Shown here: positions 1 through 8,142 of the stretch, one piece after another
How the letters are laid out: each line of letters begins with the position of its first letter
Position numbering within the stretch: the stretch's first letter is position 1
Virus record (IMG/VR): IMGVR_UViG_3300025810_000004
Location: 94,947 to 158,946 of that record
Source: a virus
Reading direction: 5' to 3' (one strand)
Length of the DNA stretch: 64,000 nucleotides
Translations under genes and position numbers: made by a program
Notes under the pieces: generated by a model
Databases searched by the model: none
Told to the model about the DNA's origin: nothing
What the model saw: only the letters and a program-made list of their open reading frames with translations

Positions 1-225
1 CTTGGTGGACCCTGCCAATAGGGCGGAGACCTTTTCACAGGCTTGGCCTATGCTCCCAGCTTTGACGTGAACGTGGGTTTCGTCAAAGTGGTCTTCAGTA
101 TGGTACCAGGGGGTCATGGGGCCTTCCGTTGCCGGGTTGGCGTCCTCTGGTCTTGGGGGGATGTTGTCGCCTTCTTTCATGAGCACCACTCTGTCTGCTT
201 CTCTATGAAAGTAGTACCACCGCAT
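1..225 (-). CDS. partial hypothetical protein, runs off left edge
   Basis: Leftward open frame starting at an ATG (225-223) with a GGAG Shine-Dalgarno about 12 nt upstream; it stays open for 75 codons to the window edge. The product begins MRWYYFHREADRVVLM and contains a TEDHFDETHVHVKAG stretch. It is not recognised. It lies downstream of the leftward gene at 430-1671, with a hairpin-bearing gap between them, so the two could share a transcript or be separately promoted. The true C-terminus lies outside the window. Confidence 0.65.
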   Translation of the reverse strand, partial: MRWYYFHREADRVVLMKEGDNIPPRPEDANPATEGPMTPWYHTEDHFDETHVHVKAGSIGQACEKVSALLAGSTK

Positions 226-302
226 TTTCTACTTGCTCCGTATTTCTTCTTCACAGTTGTAGCGAGGTGTACAACAATATACCGACAAGAACCATTATAA
301 TT

Positions 303-329
303 ACTCCCAGAAATTCCAAGACTGGGAGT
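303..329. terminator. 8-bp hairpin between leftward genes
   Basis: ACTCCCAG (303-310) and CTGGGAGT (322-329) form a perfect 8-bp stem with an 11-nt loop. A pyrimidine/T-rich run follows on the plus side. On the minus strand, which carries the flanking genes, a TATAAT hexamer (about 295-300) follows instead. It could therefore be a weak terminator for the 430-1671 gene or part of a promoter region for the gene at 225. Function is inferred. Confidence 0.4.
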
Positions 330-429
330 TTGTCTTCTTTTTCTTCTATAGGTGCCAGTCCCCTCAACAGGACTTTCCAGAATTCTTCCACACCAATTCC
401 CCTTGTGGGGAAACTCCTCTATGGGGGGA

Positions 430-1671
430 TTACTTCACTATGTAGGTCCTGCTGTTCTCCAGGTTCTTGGTCCCCCTCATATACGGCATGACCCACCTCC
501 GCTTGGAGTTGAGCTTTTCCTCCAGTTCCAGCAGTTCATCCCTGAACTTTTCCACCTTCCACTGGAGATACTCTTTTCTGGTATCGGACGCAGATTCGAT
601 TTCCAGAGTCAGGGACTTTATATCCTGCTCTTTGCGGTTGAGCTTGTTCTTGATGGTGGCCTTCTTCGGCCACCAGTGTCCCCTAACCCAGTGCCTTCTT
701 GGGGAACCCTTATCCCCCGGCTGACCCTCGGTCGGCCCTCCCCAGGACATACCCCCAACCCAGGTCACCACGTCTCTGGGGATTTTGTCCAGTTTCCTCT
801 GGAGCTTCTTCCCTTTCCCCCTCTTGGGGTCCTTTGTCCTGTTCAGGGAGTCTTCCAGAGCCTTAATCTTGGTTGCGTTGTCTTCCGTGGCTGGGTCCAG
901 CTCCAGCACCGGGTCTGAGCTGTCCATGTAGAGGAAGGTTCCAAACACGATCCGAAGCGTGTCTATGATGTGCTTTCGAGCTTCCTGGCCTTCTGGCAGT
1001 TCGGTCACCAGACCCAGCTTGCTCATTACCTCTGGATTCTCTATATCCTCCAGAGTGGAATCCCTCTTGGGGTCGTCCAACATGACCCTCAGGTATGTTT
1101 CGAGGTCGTACCTATCTTCTTCCATTTCGTGGAGGTCCAACACCATCCACATTGAAGCGTCATCGCCCACGTGGGTGGACCTCTCGTTCTCAGGCCCCCA
1201 GAGGTACAGGTAAACGCACCCCGGATCGTTTGGCGGGGCAGGCTTGGGTTCTGTGGTTTCCCCCGCGTAGTGCCTGTCCACCCCCCTCCTGAACCTCACG
1301 TACACACCTTCAATTTGGTGCCATTGAGTTTCGTTTCCTCCCCATATCTTGGTCTTCCCCTCAGGAAGGGCGATATACTGGTTCGGGTACGGGGTTCTGA
1401 TCTCAGAGGGTGATACACCTTCCAAGGAGGTGTTGGCCAAGGCTGTCTGCATGGCGGGGGGTACGACGAAGTTCTGCCTCCCCGCCATCACGTACTCTGC
1501 CTGGTGCAGGGTGAGAGTGTACAGAGCCCTGTGGAACCCTATTCCAGGTATGTGGAAGTACCCAGCTATCTCCTTGGGCCCCGCCTTGCCACTGATTATC
1601 AGGTCCAACATGTGGGAGTGTACCTTCTCCCTTGGAAGCTCTTGGGTCAGCATTCTGAATTCTGGGGTCAT
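430..1671 (-). CDS. hypothetical protein with coiled-coil inserted in an RHWxRGHW / RRWxxPYxRG motif pair
   Basis: 413-aa protein starting at ATG 1671 (AAGG 7 nt upstream). The N-terminal half is mixed alpha/beta with an early hydrophobic helix and no recognised enzyme motif. Near the C-terminus, RRHWVRGHWW (about residues 325-334) and KRRWVMPYMRG (about 390-400) are separated by a roughly 50-residue, strongly charged coiled-coil. From memory, a paired RxHWxRGHW...RWxxPYxxG signature occurs at the C-terminus of a broad family of phage proteins, some related to the AcrVA2 anti-CRISPR; that link is a weak hypothesis. It is divergent from the histidine-kinase operon. Confidence 0.8.
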   Translation of the reverse strand: MTPEFRMLTQELPREKVHSHMLDLIISGKAGPKEIAGYFHIPGIGFHRALYTLTLHQAEYVMAGRQNFVVPPAMQTALANTSLEGVSPSEIRTPYPNQYIALPEGKTKIWGGNETQWHQIEGVYVRFRRGVDRHYAGETTEPKPAPPNDPGCVYLYLWGPENERSTHVGDDASMWMVLDLHEMEEDRYDLETYLRVMLDDPKRDSTLEDIENPEVMSKLGLVTELPEGQEARKHIIDTLRIVFGTFLYMDSSDPVLELDPATEDNATKIKALEDSLNRTKDPKRGKGKKLQRKLDKIPRDVVTWVGGMSWGGPTEGQPGDKGSPRRHWVRGHWWPKKATIKNKLNRKEQDIKSLTLEIESASDTRKEYLQWKVEKFRDELLELEEKLNSKRRWVMPYMRGTKNLENSRTYIVK

Positions 1672-1707
1672 ACAACCTTATACAGACCTTCGAGCCTGTG
1701 CTTATCT

Positions 1708-1848
1708 TTATATAGAAAGGATGCTGTCCAGCACCCCTTTCACCCGTCTGACGTACCACTTCATCTGGTCTTCTGGTACTTCTTCCTGTTTATCGTTTAT
1801 AGCGAATGCCTCTTTTTGAGCCAGCTCATGGGTTCTCCTTTGGTTCAC
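1708..1848 (-). CDS. possible small protein upstream of the 430-1671 gene
   Basis: 46-codon leftward frame from GTG 1848 to TAA 1708. The product ends MKWYVRRVKGVLDSILSI and reads like coding sequence, but it has no good ribosome site. A perfect AAAGGAG site lies just downstream of that GTG and opens a different 10-codon frame (ATG at 1830). Either a short leader peptide with this site, a frameshifted small gene, or chance could explain it. The gap to the gene at 1671 is 36 nt. Confidence 0.3.
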   Translation of the reverse strand: MNQRRTHELAQKEAFAINDKQEEVPEDQMKWYVRRVKGVLDSILSI

Positions 1849-1897
1849 TTTACCAGCTGGTCCGGGTCCGTTGACCTATCTATAAGTTCGGTGAATT

Positions 1898-3478
1898 GTG
1901 ACCATGAAGATCTCCAACCTACATAAGCTGGTAGCCACACTTCCGGCACCCCACCAAGGGATGTTCTGGCTGTGCTTTGTTGTGCTTTGCTGGCAGGGTC
2001 TATACTTGGCCGAATTCTTTGGCGAGTCACTTTACTCCTTCGTAGAGCGACCAGTTCAGCCCCCTGACAAGTGTGAATTCACCCCTGACCTCGGACAAGA
2101 AGCTGAGGGGATGGACCCAGGGGAGGTCCACTTTGTGGTGGATATGCGGTGCTCCGTGTCGAATTTCAGCACGGTGTTCGTCACCACCCCGCTCTGTGGG
2201 GACTGCGACGATGAAGGCTGGAACGAACTCCAAGACGAGGATGGGGACGGGACATACGAGGGCAACATCCAGTTCGTGGATACCACGACCGACTCACCTC
2301 TGGTGGGGGCTGGGCTGATGTACAGATACGGTGTCACCATAGAATCCGGAAGCGGGTTCATGGCCACCTATCCAGAAAACCTCCTGCCCTCCAATTCGAA
2401 TGACGTCTCCTGTGCCCCGTCCTCAGACGGTATGACCTATGCCTACAGGACCCTCGTGACCGACGGTGACGGAACCGAAGTGAAGGACATATTCGGTTCT
2501 TGCACGAGTGTCCCCATCCCATCTGAAGAATGGGACAAAATCCGGGACGAGGAGTGGCGTTCTGCCAACTCGTTCCTGTATGAACACGTGGACCCATGGT
2601 GGAAACCCACCTCCGAGTTCCTGACGAAATTCCAGGTCGTTCCCCCCATCCTGTTTTTGACCTTCTGTTCTCTCTTGTACGTTTACGCCACCTTCTTCAT
2701 AGGCAGCAAATACGTCGGCAGGAAAGAAGCGGCCCTCCACAAAGCACTGGAAGAGACGAAGCACAAGAACACCTACTTGGAGCACGCGGCCAAGATCCTA
2801 CGCCATGACATGCACTCGGGGATCAACACCTACATCCCCCGTGGCATCAAGTCGCTGGAGCGGCGCTTGGAGCAGGCCCAGAAGAACCAGACCATTCGCG
2901 TCTTCAACGACAAGGGCGAGGTGTCCCCACAAACGCTGGTCGGGGCGTTGCGCCTGGACGCCCCGCTACGGATGCTCAAGGAAGGGCTGGCACACACCCA
3001 GAAGGTCTACGCTGGCGTGTGCGAGTTCACCAACCTCGTGAAGGCTGGGTCCAAGATAAACACCAAGCCCCACGACGTGGGAGAGATCCTGAGGGACTAT
3101 CTGGACACGGTGGAATACAAGAGCGAAGTCATAATAGACGACAACCTCCCAACCCTCGAAGTCAATGCGCCTCTTTTTTGCACCGCTCTGGACAACCTCA
3201 TAAGAAACGGTCTGAAGTACAACGATTCTGCATCCAGAATGGTGACGGTCACCAAATTTGACGAGCATCACATAGCCGTTCTGGACAACGGCAGGGGGAT
3301 GTCCCAAGAGGAATTCCTCGAATTTTCCAAGCCCTACACCCGCAAGGCCGGACAACAAGAAAGTGGCATGGGTCTGGGGCTCAATATTTGCATAGCCATA
3401 CTCAACGAACACGGGTTCTCTGTTTCTTCCTCGGTTAGACCAGAGGGCGGCACAGAAATAAAAGTGAGGATTTCTTGA
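1898..3478 (+). CDS. membrane histidine kinase with extracytoplasmic sensor domain
   Basis: 526-aa sensor kinase. An N-terminal membrane segment (about 20-45) is followed by an extracytoplasmic region (about 55-235). This contains CGDCDDEGWNELQDEDGDGTYEG, resembling the Ca-binding, carbohydrate-binding-like beta domains of marine bacterial proteins. A second membrane helix lies at about 247-270. The cytoplasmic kinase has the H-box ILRHDMHSG with the phospho-accepting His at 303, an N-box LDNLIRNGLKYND (about 430-440), a G1 box LDNGRGM (about 463) and a G2 box GMGLGLNIC (about 490). All core catalytic boxes are present. Start is GTG 1898 or ATG 1904, neither with a strong ribosome site. A CTATAAG box lies about 15-20 nt upstream. 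Its stop overlaps the start of the receiver gene. Confidence 0.9.
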   Translation: MTMKISNLHKLVATLPAPHQGMFWLCFVVLCWQGLYLAEFFGESLYSFVERPVQPPDKCEFTPDLGQEAEGMDPGEVHFVVDMRCSVSNFSTVFVTTPLCGDCDDEGWNELQDEDGDGTYEGNIQFVDTTTDSPLVGAGLMYRYGVTIESGSGFMATYPENLLPSNSNDVSCAPSSDGMTYAYRTLVTDGDGTEVKDIFGSCTSVPIPSEEWDKIRDEEWRSANSFLYEHVDPWWKPTSEFLTKFQVVPPILFLTFCSLLYVYATFFIGSKYVGRKEAALHKALEETKHKNTYLEHAAKILRHDMHSGINTYIPRGIKSLERRLEQAQKNQTIRVFNDKGEVSPQTLVGALRLDAPLRMLKEGLAHTQKVYAGVCEFTNLVKAGSKINTKPHDVGEILRDYLDTVEYKSEVIIDDNLPTLEVNAPLFCTALDNLIRNGLKYNDSASRMVTVTKFDEHHIAVLDNGRGMSQEEFLEFSKPYTRKAGQQESGMGLGLNICIAILNEHGFSVSSSVRPEGGTEIKVRIS

Positions 3479-3909
3479 TGATCCGGAGCATACTTCTGGT
3501 GGACGACGAGAACCTGTTCCATCTGGTTTTCGAAGACGCTTGTTCTCTACTGGACATAGTCCTGAATCTGCAGGCCATAAACTCGGCCAACAAAGCTGAG
3601 GATTTGTTCAAGGACTGGCACCAGGACCCAACCGGACGCCCAGAGTGCGTGTTCGTGGATCTGAATCTTGTGGGTTCGAGCTTCGACGGCATAGAACTCG
3701 TCAGGCGTATCAACGAACTCTACGGCAACGGAGTCGTGATAGGTATTATATCCTCTTCCTCCGACCAGATGGAGATAGAGAAGGCAAAGTCAGTCGGTGC
3801 ACAATTCTGGATTGTGAAGTCTGACGACATAGAGCCCCGGCTTGAGGCTTTCAGGGAGGACTACCAGGGGTACATGGACCGCTCCGCCTCTTTTGAGGTC
3901 TACTCCTGA
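3478..3909 (+). CDS. single-domain response regulator (CheY-like receiver)
   Basis: About 143-aa receiver. Acidic pair VDDEN (D9, D10), phospho-acceptor D61 in FVDLNL, the Ser/Thr position in IISSSSD (about 92) and invariant Lys K114 in WIVKSDD are all in place. No DNA-binding or enzymatic output domain follows, so output must be by protein contact. ATG 3478 overlaps the kinase stop (ATGA); a TTG at 3475 is the alternative start. It overlaps the next gene by one base (TGATG), giving three translationally coupled genes. Inference: partner of the adjacent kinase, with the downstream membrane protein as a candidate effector. Confidence 0.9.
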   Translation: MIRSILLVDDENLFHLVFEDACSLLDIVLNLQAINSANKAEDLFKDWHQDPTGRPECVFVDLNLVGSSFDGIELVRRINELYGNGVVIGIISSSSDQMEIEKAKSVGAQFWIVKSDDIEPRLEAFREDYQGYMDRSASFEVYS

Positions 3910-4553
3910 TGCCTCCCTCGGTTTCCTTCCCCGACGAAGCTTGGACCAGCCTCATACTTCTGGCCCAGAAGGACTCCGTCTGGTTGGAAGGAAATATACT
4001 GAAGGTGCTGGACCCAGGGGACAGCGCTTCTTACAGGTCCTACCTGGAGTCTGCTACCAAAGCGGATAAAGAAACCAGGGAAAGAAGGCTGGCTGTTACA
4101 AAGCAGGTACAAGCTCAAAACAAAGAACTGATAGCAGCCCAACAGGACTTAGACCAATCCAAAGTTCAGCTGGAAGACGCACTGGCCAAAGCCGAGGAAG
4201 AAGCAAGAAAGGCCAAAGAAGCTCAGAGGGCTGAAAAGGAGGCCAAAGAGGAAATAGACTCGGCCTACCAGAAAGCACAGCAGGACCTCGACTACATGCA
4301 GAAGAGGACCCAATTCGAGCTTATGGGGAACATAGTGAGGGTAGCCCTGGCGACCATAATAGGGGTGGGGGCGGTCACCACCATTCTTTACGCTGTCGCT
4401 TTGTTCGGAACTGGGGCGGAACCTGCCGACACCGCGCTCCTTGCAAACACTTGGTCCAGCATGTTCGGAATACTTCTCACCAACTCCTTTTCCATTATAG
4501 GAACCATAATGGGAGTGAAGTACGCCACCGATAGAAGAGAAGGCGAGGATTAG
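3909..4553 (+). CDS. coiled-coil protein with two C-terminal membrane helices
   Basis: 214 aa. A short N-terminal globular part (1-45) is followed by a long Lys/Glu/Ala-rich coiled-coil (about 50-135) and two hydrophobic helices (about 143-166 and 184-203) separated by a short loop. This predicts an integral inner-membrane protein with a cytoplasmic rod. The start overlaps the receiver stop (TGATG), so it is the third member of the two-component operon. No family is recognised. The long rod ending in a helical hairpin would suit a signal-controlled membrane effector or docking protein, but no activity can be read from the sequence. Confidence 0.85.
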   Translation: MPPSVSFPDEAWTSLILLAQKDSVWLEGNILKVLDPGDSASYRSYLESATKADKETRERRLAVTKQVQAQNKELIAAQQDLDQSKVQLEDALAKAEEEARKAKEAQRAEKEAKEEIDSAYQKAQQDLDYMQKRTQFELMGNIVRVALATIIGVGAVTTILYAVALFGTGAEPADTALLANTWSSMFGILLTNSFSIIGTIMGVKYATDRREGED

Positions 4554-4584
4554 CCCAACAGGCGTTACTTCGCGATATGAAGAA

Positions 4585-4728
4585 CTACTGAGTGTGAGCA
4601 CGGGCTCTGGAGTGAGTCTCATACACGCCCACCCATTCCCCGTTTTTATCCCAAACGTGGAACCCATTCAGATACAGCCCACCTTTTGACTCCCAAGTTC
4701 CCAACCAAACTATGTAAGAACGGTACAT
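4585..4728 (-). CDS. small 47-aa protein, leftward, convergent with the kinase operon
   Basis: ATG 4728 with GGAG 9-11 nt upstream; stop TAG at 4587-4585. The product begins MYRSYIVWLGTWESKGGLYL and continues with NGFHVWDKNGEWVGVYETHSR. It is rich in aromatic and charged residues with no stop-rich character, so it looks like a real gene. It ends 32 nt from the end of the 3909-4553 gene. Upstream of it lies the 13-bp inverted repeat 4764-4793, shared with the rightward gene at 4831. Function unknown. Confidence 0.6.
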   Translation of the reverse strand: MYRSYIVWLGTWESKGGLYLNGFHVWDKNGEWVGVYETHSRARAHTQ

Positions 4729-4763
4729 TACTTTTGTCTCCAGTTTCCACGTTCAGTGTTCCC

Positions 4764-4793
4764 TATAGAGAGGATATCGTTATCCTCTCTATA
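4764..4793. promoter_or_regulatory. perfect 13-bp inverted repeat between divergent genes
   Basis: TATAGAGAGGATA, loop TCGT, TATCCTCTCTATA: a perfect 13-bp dyad with a 4-nt loop, lying between the leftward 47-aa gene and the rightward fibre gene. Each outer arm ends in TATA; on the plus strand this extends to CTATAAAG, matching the TATAA-type boxes upstream of other rightward genes. It could be a divergent operator/promoter or an RNA hairpin. There is no T-run, which argues against an intrinsic terminator. Confidence 0.6.
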
Positions 4794-4830
4794 AAGACCG
4801 GGGTTTATACTCCTCAGGGGAGACTGAAGT

Positions 4831-6399
4831 ATGGCACAACCACCGTTCCTTATAGACGAACTCCAGATCGAGCCGGGAAGCGGCGACACACTCACCGTGT
4901 CTCGCGATTCGACCGACGGAGCTATGAAGTTCGTCGATGCAGTCGTGACATCTGGAGTGCTGCTTCCGAACCTTGTAGGATTGAGGAATGTCACCGGAGT
5001 CTACATGGTGGGTCGAGCTGGTGATGGTGCCCCGTATACGAGCGTCCAAGACGCTCTCGACGCGGTTCCCGACTCTTCCAGCGCTGCTCTCCCCTCCCTG
5101 GTTGTAATTCTGCCTGGTGTGTACACCGAGAACGTTTCCATCCAGAAGGACGGGGTGTATCTGGTCGGTCTGGGTGGAGCGACCATAACCAACGATGGGG
5201 CATCGGACACTGTTGAGATCAGCGCTGCCATAGCCACGACTCCTCAGGACGTTCTGCTCCGAGGTGTGATCATACAGAACACCTCTGCAGGTCAGTCCTG
5301 TGTCCGGATCATAGGTGCGGATTCCTTCGCCTCCGGTACGGTCACCGTGAACGCCGCGCCTCTGGCCACCGGAGACTCCATCACCATCAACGGCACTGCC
5401 CTCACCGGGACAGCAGGCACCCGCACTTCGGGGAGCAACGACTTCTCCGTCTCCGGCATGACCGACGCTGCCATAGCAGCCGAGATCGTAGACGCCATCA
5501 ACGATTCGGCCAACGCTTTCTCCTCTCTGGTAAGTGCAGAGGCAACCGGGGTCGGACTGAACGTGGTCACCCTCACGGCTATCACCGCCGGATCAGGTGG
5601 AAACGCTATAACCCTCGCAGCGAGCACCACGCCTCCGGGCAACATGACCCCATCGGGTGCGAACCTCACCGGGGGCGGGTCTTCGGGCTCCCTCGTGGGC
5701 AACGGAGTCATAACCGTCGAGGACTGCGACCTCGTGGCGGCTGGGGCAGCTGGGTACCAGGTTCGAGCCGATGCCTCTGGACACATCAGAATTCGTGGCG
5801 GCACCTGGCGTGGGTCAGACAGTGCCAGCCTCTCGACTGTCTCCAACTGCGCTCTGTTCTCGGTCGCCGGGGTCGAGTGGACCAACGACTTCGAAACCGC
5901 CTACGACACCACCTCAGACCGCCCCAATGACACCACCTGCGAGTACCTGCTCTCCGGTATAAGCCGCGCAGGTGGAATTCTGTCGAATCTCGTCGGTGCC
6001 GGGTCACTCACCATAAGTAGTTGCCCAAGTGTGGGAACACTGGCGCAGGCGGGGGACCAGACCCTCGCCGTGCAGCACTCGTCTGTGGGTGCGGTCACGC
6101 TGAGCGATACCGTGGCTGCCACACTGACCGCCAGCACACGCACGACTGCTACGGTGGGTGGCGGAACCCCCACACTGTCTGAGCCTCGTATCCGGGGCGA
6201 GGTGGCTTTTGCGGCCTCGGCTTCCGAATCGTACTCGTTCGATGTGACCCAGCCAGACACCGACTACACCGTGTTGCTGGAGAGCCCTACCACGGCTTCC
6301 GTCCTCGCGGTGACAAACAAGACAACCTCCGGGTTCGACATCGAGGCCAGTGTAGCTTTGACAGGCACCGTTGGTCTGTCTATCGTGCGCGGCCAGTAG
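4831..6399 (+). CDS. tail-fibre-like protein with beta-helix and C-terminal fibre domain
   Basis: 522 aa, ATG with GGGGAG upstream. Residues about 55-160 (SVQDALDAVP...LVVILPGVYTENVSI...GVYLVGLGG) are typical of the pectate-lyase-like parallel beta-helix of phage fibres. Residues about 165-290 form an inserted Ser/Thr/Gly-rich domain (GTVTVNAAPLATGDSITING...), a module type also seen in the protein at 7572. The C-terminal 65 residues (VAFAASASESYSFDVTQPDTDYTVLL...NKTTSGFDIEA) match a common fibre-tip domain, and a related copy ends the 17627 protein. Likely virion surface. The first half uses ATA-Ile codons and later parts mainly ATC. Confidence 0.8.
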   Translation: MAQPPFLIDELQIEPGSGDTLTVSRDSTDGAMKFVDAVVTSGVLLPNLVGLRNVTGVYMVGRAGDGAPYTSVQDALDAVPDSSSAALPSLVVILPGVYTENVSIQKDGVYLVGLGGATITNDGASDTVEISAAIATTPQDVLLRGVIIQNTSAGQSCVRIIGADSFASGTVTVNAAPLATGDSITINGTALTGTAGTRTSGSNDFSVSGMTDAAIAAEIVDAINDSANAFSSLVSAEATGVGLNVVTLTAITAGSGGNAITLAASTTPPGNMTPSGANLTGGGSSGSLVGNGVITVEDCDLVAAGAAGYQVRADASGHIRIRGGTWRGSDSASLSTVSNCALFSVAGVEWTNDFETAYDTTSDRPNDTTCEYLLSGISRAGGILSNLVGAGSLTISSCPSVGTLAQAGDQTLAVQHSSVGAVTLSDTVAATLTASTRTTATVGGGTPTLSEPRIRGEVAFAASASESYSFDVTQPDTDYTVLLESPTTASVLAVTNKTTSGFDIEASVALTGTVGLSIVRGQ

Positions 6400-6405
6400 G
6401 AGACC

Positions 6406-7218
6406 ATGAACAACGACGACTTCTGGACGAACTTCGCTACGGGCCACACCAACACGGTGCTGGCTGGGTCGATGGACTCCCACTTGTCGGGCAAGAGTCT
6501 TGACGATTCGTTCGGCTCCGTTCGCAATCTCAAGACTGCTGCACGACCCATCCGGCTTCCCACACGCGAGATCAAGACCCTCGCCAAGAGGTTGGCACAG
6601 CGGCTCTACCAGTACGGACTGCCGAAGCCCGGTCGAGTGACGGCGCAGGAGTACCTGCCCCTCACCAACGTCATGGGTGATGAGGTGGTGGTCGAGATCC
6701 TGTTGACGGGCACGCCGGGTCGGAACCGCGACCCGTTCAGCAACGAACTGCTCAACGGCGGCTTCCTCAAGCGTCGTCCCGAAGGTCCGGTGATGCGGGT
6801 GTTCGTGAACCCGCACCTCGACCCCCGGTCGTTTGAGATGCGTCCTCGCAAGATTGTCGAGGACGAGTTGTACCGTCTTCTCGCCCACGAGTTGACCCAT
6901 GCGGCAGATGTCTGGTCAGGCAAGGGGTCGGTGGGTGACCTGTCGGGGTCGATGGATGATCTCAAGAAGCATCACCACAACCATCCGGCAGAGGTTCGGT
7001 CGCTGATGCGGGACGTGGTGACGCACCTCGATGACGGGGACACCGTGCGTGAGTTCATGGGCTACGGCATGGACTTCAACACGGCGCTCCGCGAAGCTCT
7101 GAAGGACACCAAGTGGCCGGACATCGAGCCGTACCTGAACCCGAAGAACAAGAAGACCCTCTTGAAGGGGATCTACACCTTCCTTCAAGATCAAGGTCTG
7201 GACGAGGCGGGGAGGTAG
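6406..7218 (+). CDS. zincin-type metallopeptidase (HELTH)
   Basis: 270 aa. The zinc-binding motif LLAHELTHAADVW places ligands at H161 and H165 with catalytic E162. A third ligand is plausible in the downstream HHHNHPAEVRS segment (E196). The N-terminal 60 residues are variable and basic. Zincins of this size often sit in phage structural blocks and may process virion proteins, but the substrate cannot be inferred. The gene starts 4 nt after the fibre gene stop. Unlike its neighbours it uses almost no ATA-Ile, consistent with separate acquisition. Confidence 0.75.
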   Translation: MNNDDFWTNFATGHTNTVLAGSMDSHLSGKSLDDSFGSVRNLKTAARPIRLPTREIKTLAKRLAQRLYQYGLPKPGRVTAQEYLPLTNVMGDEVVVEILLTGTPGRNRDPFSNELLNGGFLKRRPEGPVMRVFVNPHLDPRSFEMRPRKIVEDELYRLLAHELTHAADVWSGKGSVGDLSGSMDDLKKHHHNHPAEVRSLMRDVVTHLDDGDTVREFMGYGMDFNTALREALKDTKWPDIEPYLNPKNKKTLLKGIYTFLQDQGLDEAGR

Positions 7219-7221
7219 TCG

Positions 7222-7536
7222 ATGGCAAGGTGTGGACGATGTGGGCTCTGGAATAAGTATCCGGACAACCACCACGAGCAGAAATATGCCGGGGTGTGTC
7301 TGTGGTACCAGCATCGTCTCATGGGCGACGACGTGTTCGAAGACCGGGAGTGCAGTGACTTCTTCGAACGCGTCCCCGGCCTGACCCCCCTCGACCATTT
7401 CGAATACAAGACCAAGCGGGACAATCTGGGGGATGCCTACAAAATGGCCAAAAGGTCCAAGTACCTCGCCTACATAGGCATAACGGTTTCTTTGATCTCT
7501 TTGGTGGCCTCCTTGTACAGGACCTTCTTCGTCTGA
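7222..7536 (+). CDS. small Cys-rich protein with C-terminal membrane helix
   Basis: 104 aa; ATG 3 nt after the previous stop with GGGAGG upstream. The N-terminus MARCGRCGLWNKYPDN plus VCLWYQH and ECSDFF gives a CxxC...C...C pattern compatible with metal binding. A hydrophobic segment (YLAYIGITVSLISLVASLY, about 82-100) would anchor the C-terminus in the membrane. Unknown function; it could be a membrane-associated assembly or lysis-related factor. Confidence 0.7.
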   Translation: MARCGRCGLWNKYPDNHHEQKYAGVCLWYQHRLMGDDVFEDRECSDFFERVPGLTPLDHFEYKTKRDNLGDAYKMAKRSKYLAYIGITVSLISLVASLYRTFFV

Positions 7537-7571
7537 GGATCATACGTTGGACTGCCTATAACCTCCTTTAG

Positions 7572-8135
7572 TTGGAGGCAACTATGGCAAACAAACTTAT
7601 AGCTGGCCAGAAGCCGTTCACCGTTATAGCCCCCATCAAGAAGGGCGGAAGCGACCCCTCCAAGGGCAGAAACGGCGTCATATCCCGCACTTCCTACAGG
7701 TCCCAGACCTTCATCGAAGTGGCTCCCCGTCGGGGCACCAATAGTGTGACCAACAACCCCGGTGGAACCCCCGGCATGGGGGCGAGGCAGGGTCTGGCCA
7801 CAGCCACGGCTGCTCCTGTCCGAGCCACCGGAACGGTGACTTTGACTCCCGGTGACGTGGACGGAACCACCACTTTGCAGCTGGGTCCCCACATCCTCAC
7901 GTTTGGTGTGGAGTTCAACTCTGCCGCCACCCTGGCGACAGCTGTGGAAGCCTTGATTGGCTTCTCCGCCACCGAAGCGGCGGGTACAGTTACGATATCC
8001 GGTCCCTATGGTCCGGAAGGAAACGAGACTGTGTTCAAGGTTTCTGGGTACTCCCCAGGAGCTTTCACCCTCACCCCCAATGATGGTTCTTTGCAGGGTG
8101 CAGAACCCTATATAGGACCCGCCGAAATAGTGTAG
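7572..8135 (+). CDS. structural-type beta protein
   Basis: 187 aa; ATG preceded by TTGGAGG. The N-terminus (1-75) is basic and Gly-rich. Residues about 80-180 form a Thr/Gly-rich beta domain (GTVTLTPGDVDGTTTLQLG...TVTISGPYGPEGNETVFKVSG) of the same general type as the insert in the 4831 fibre protein. A CTATAAC box (7555-7561) sits upstream, so a promoter is likely. Probably a head or tail decoration component; no specific family is recognised. Confidence 0.7.
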   Translation: MEATMANKLIAGQKPFTVIAPIKKGGSDPSKGRNGVISRTSYRSQTFIEVAPRRGTNSVTNNPGGTPGMGARQGLATATAAPVRATGTVTLTPGDVDGTTTLQLGPHILTFGVEFNSAATLATAVEALIGFSATEAAGTVTISGPYGPEGNETVFKVSGYSPGAFTLTPNDGSLQGAEPYIGPAEIV

Positions 8136-8142
8136 GTGTCGA

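Noticed and set aside
352-918. 188-aa plus-strand ORF and other long frames opposite 430-1671
   Set aside because: Pro/Leu-rich shadow translation of the leftward gene, without ribosome site or domain.
6004-6900. 298-aa leftward ORF opposite the fibre and HELTH genes
   Set aside because: Antisense of two well-supported rightward genes; composition typical of a GC-rich shadow frame.
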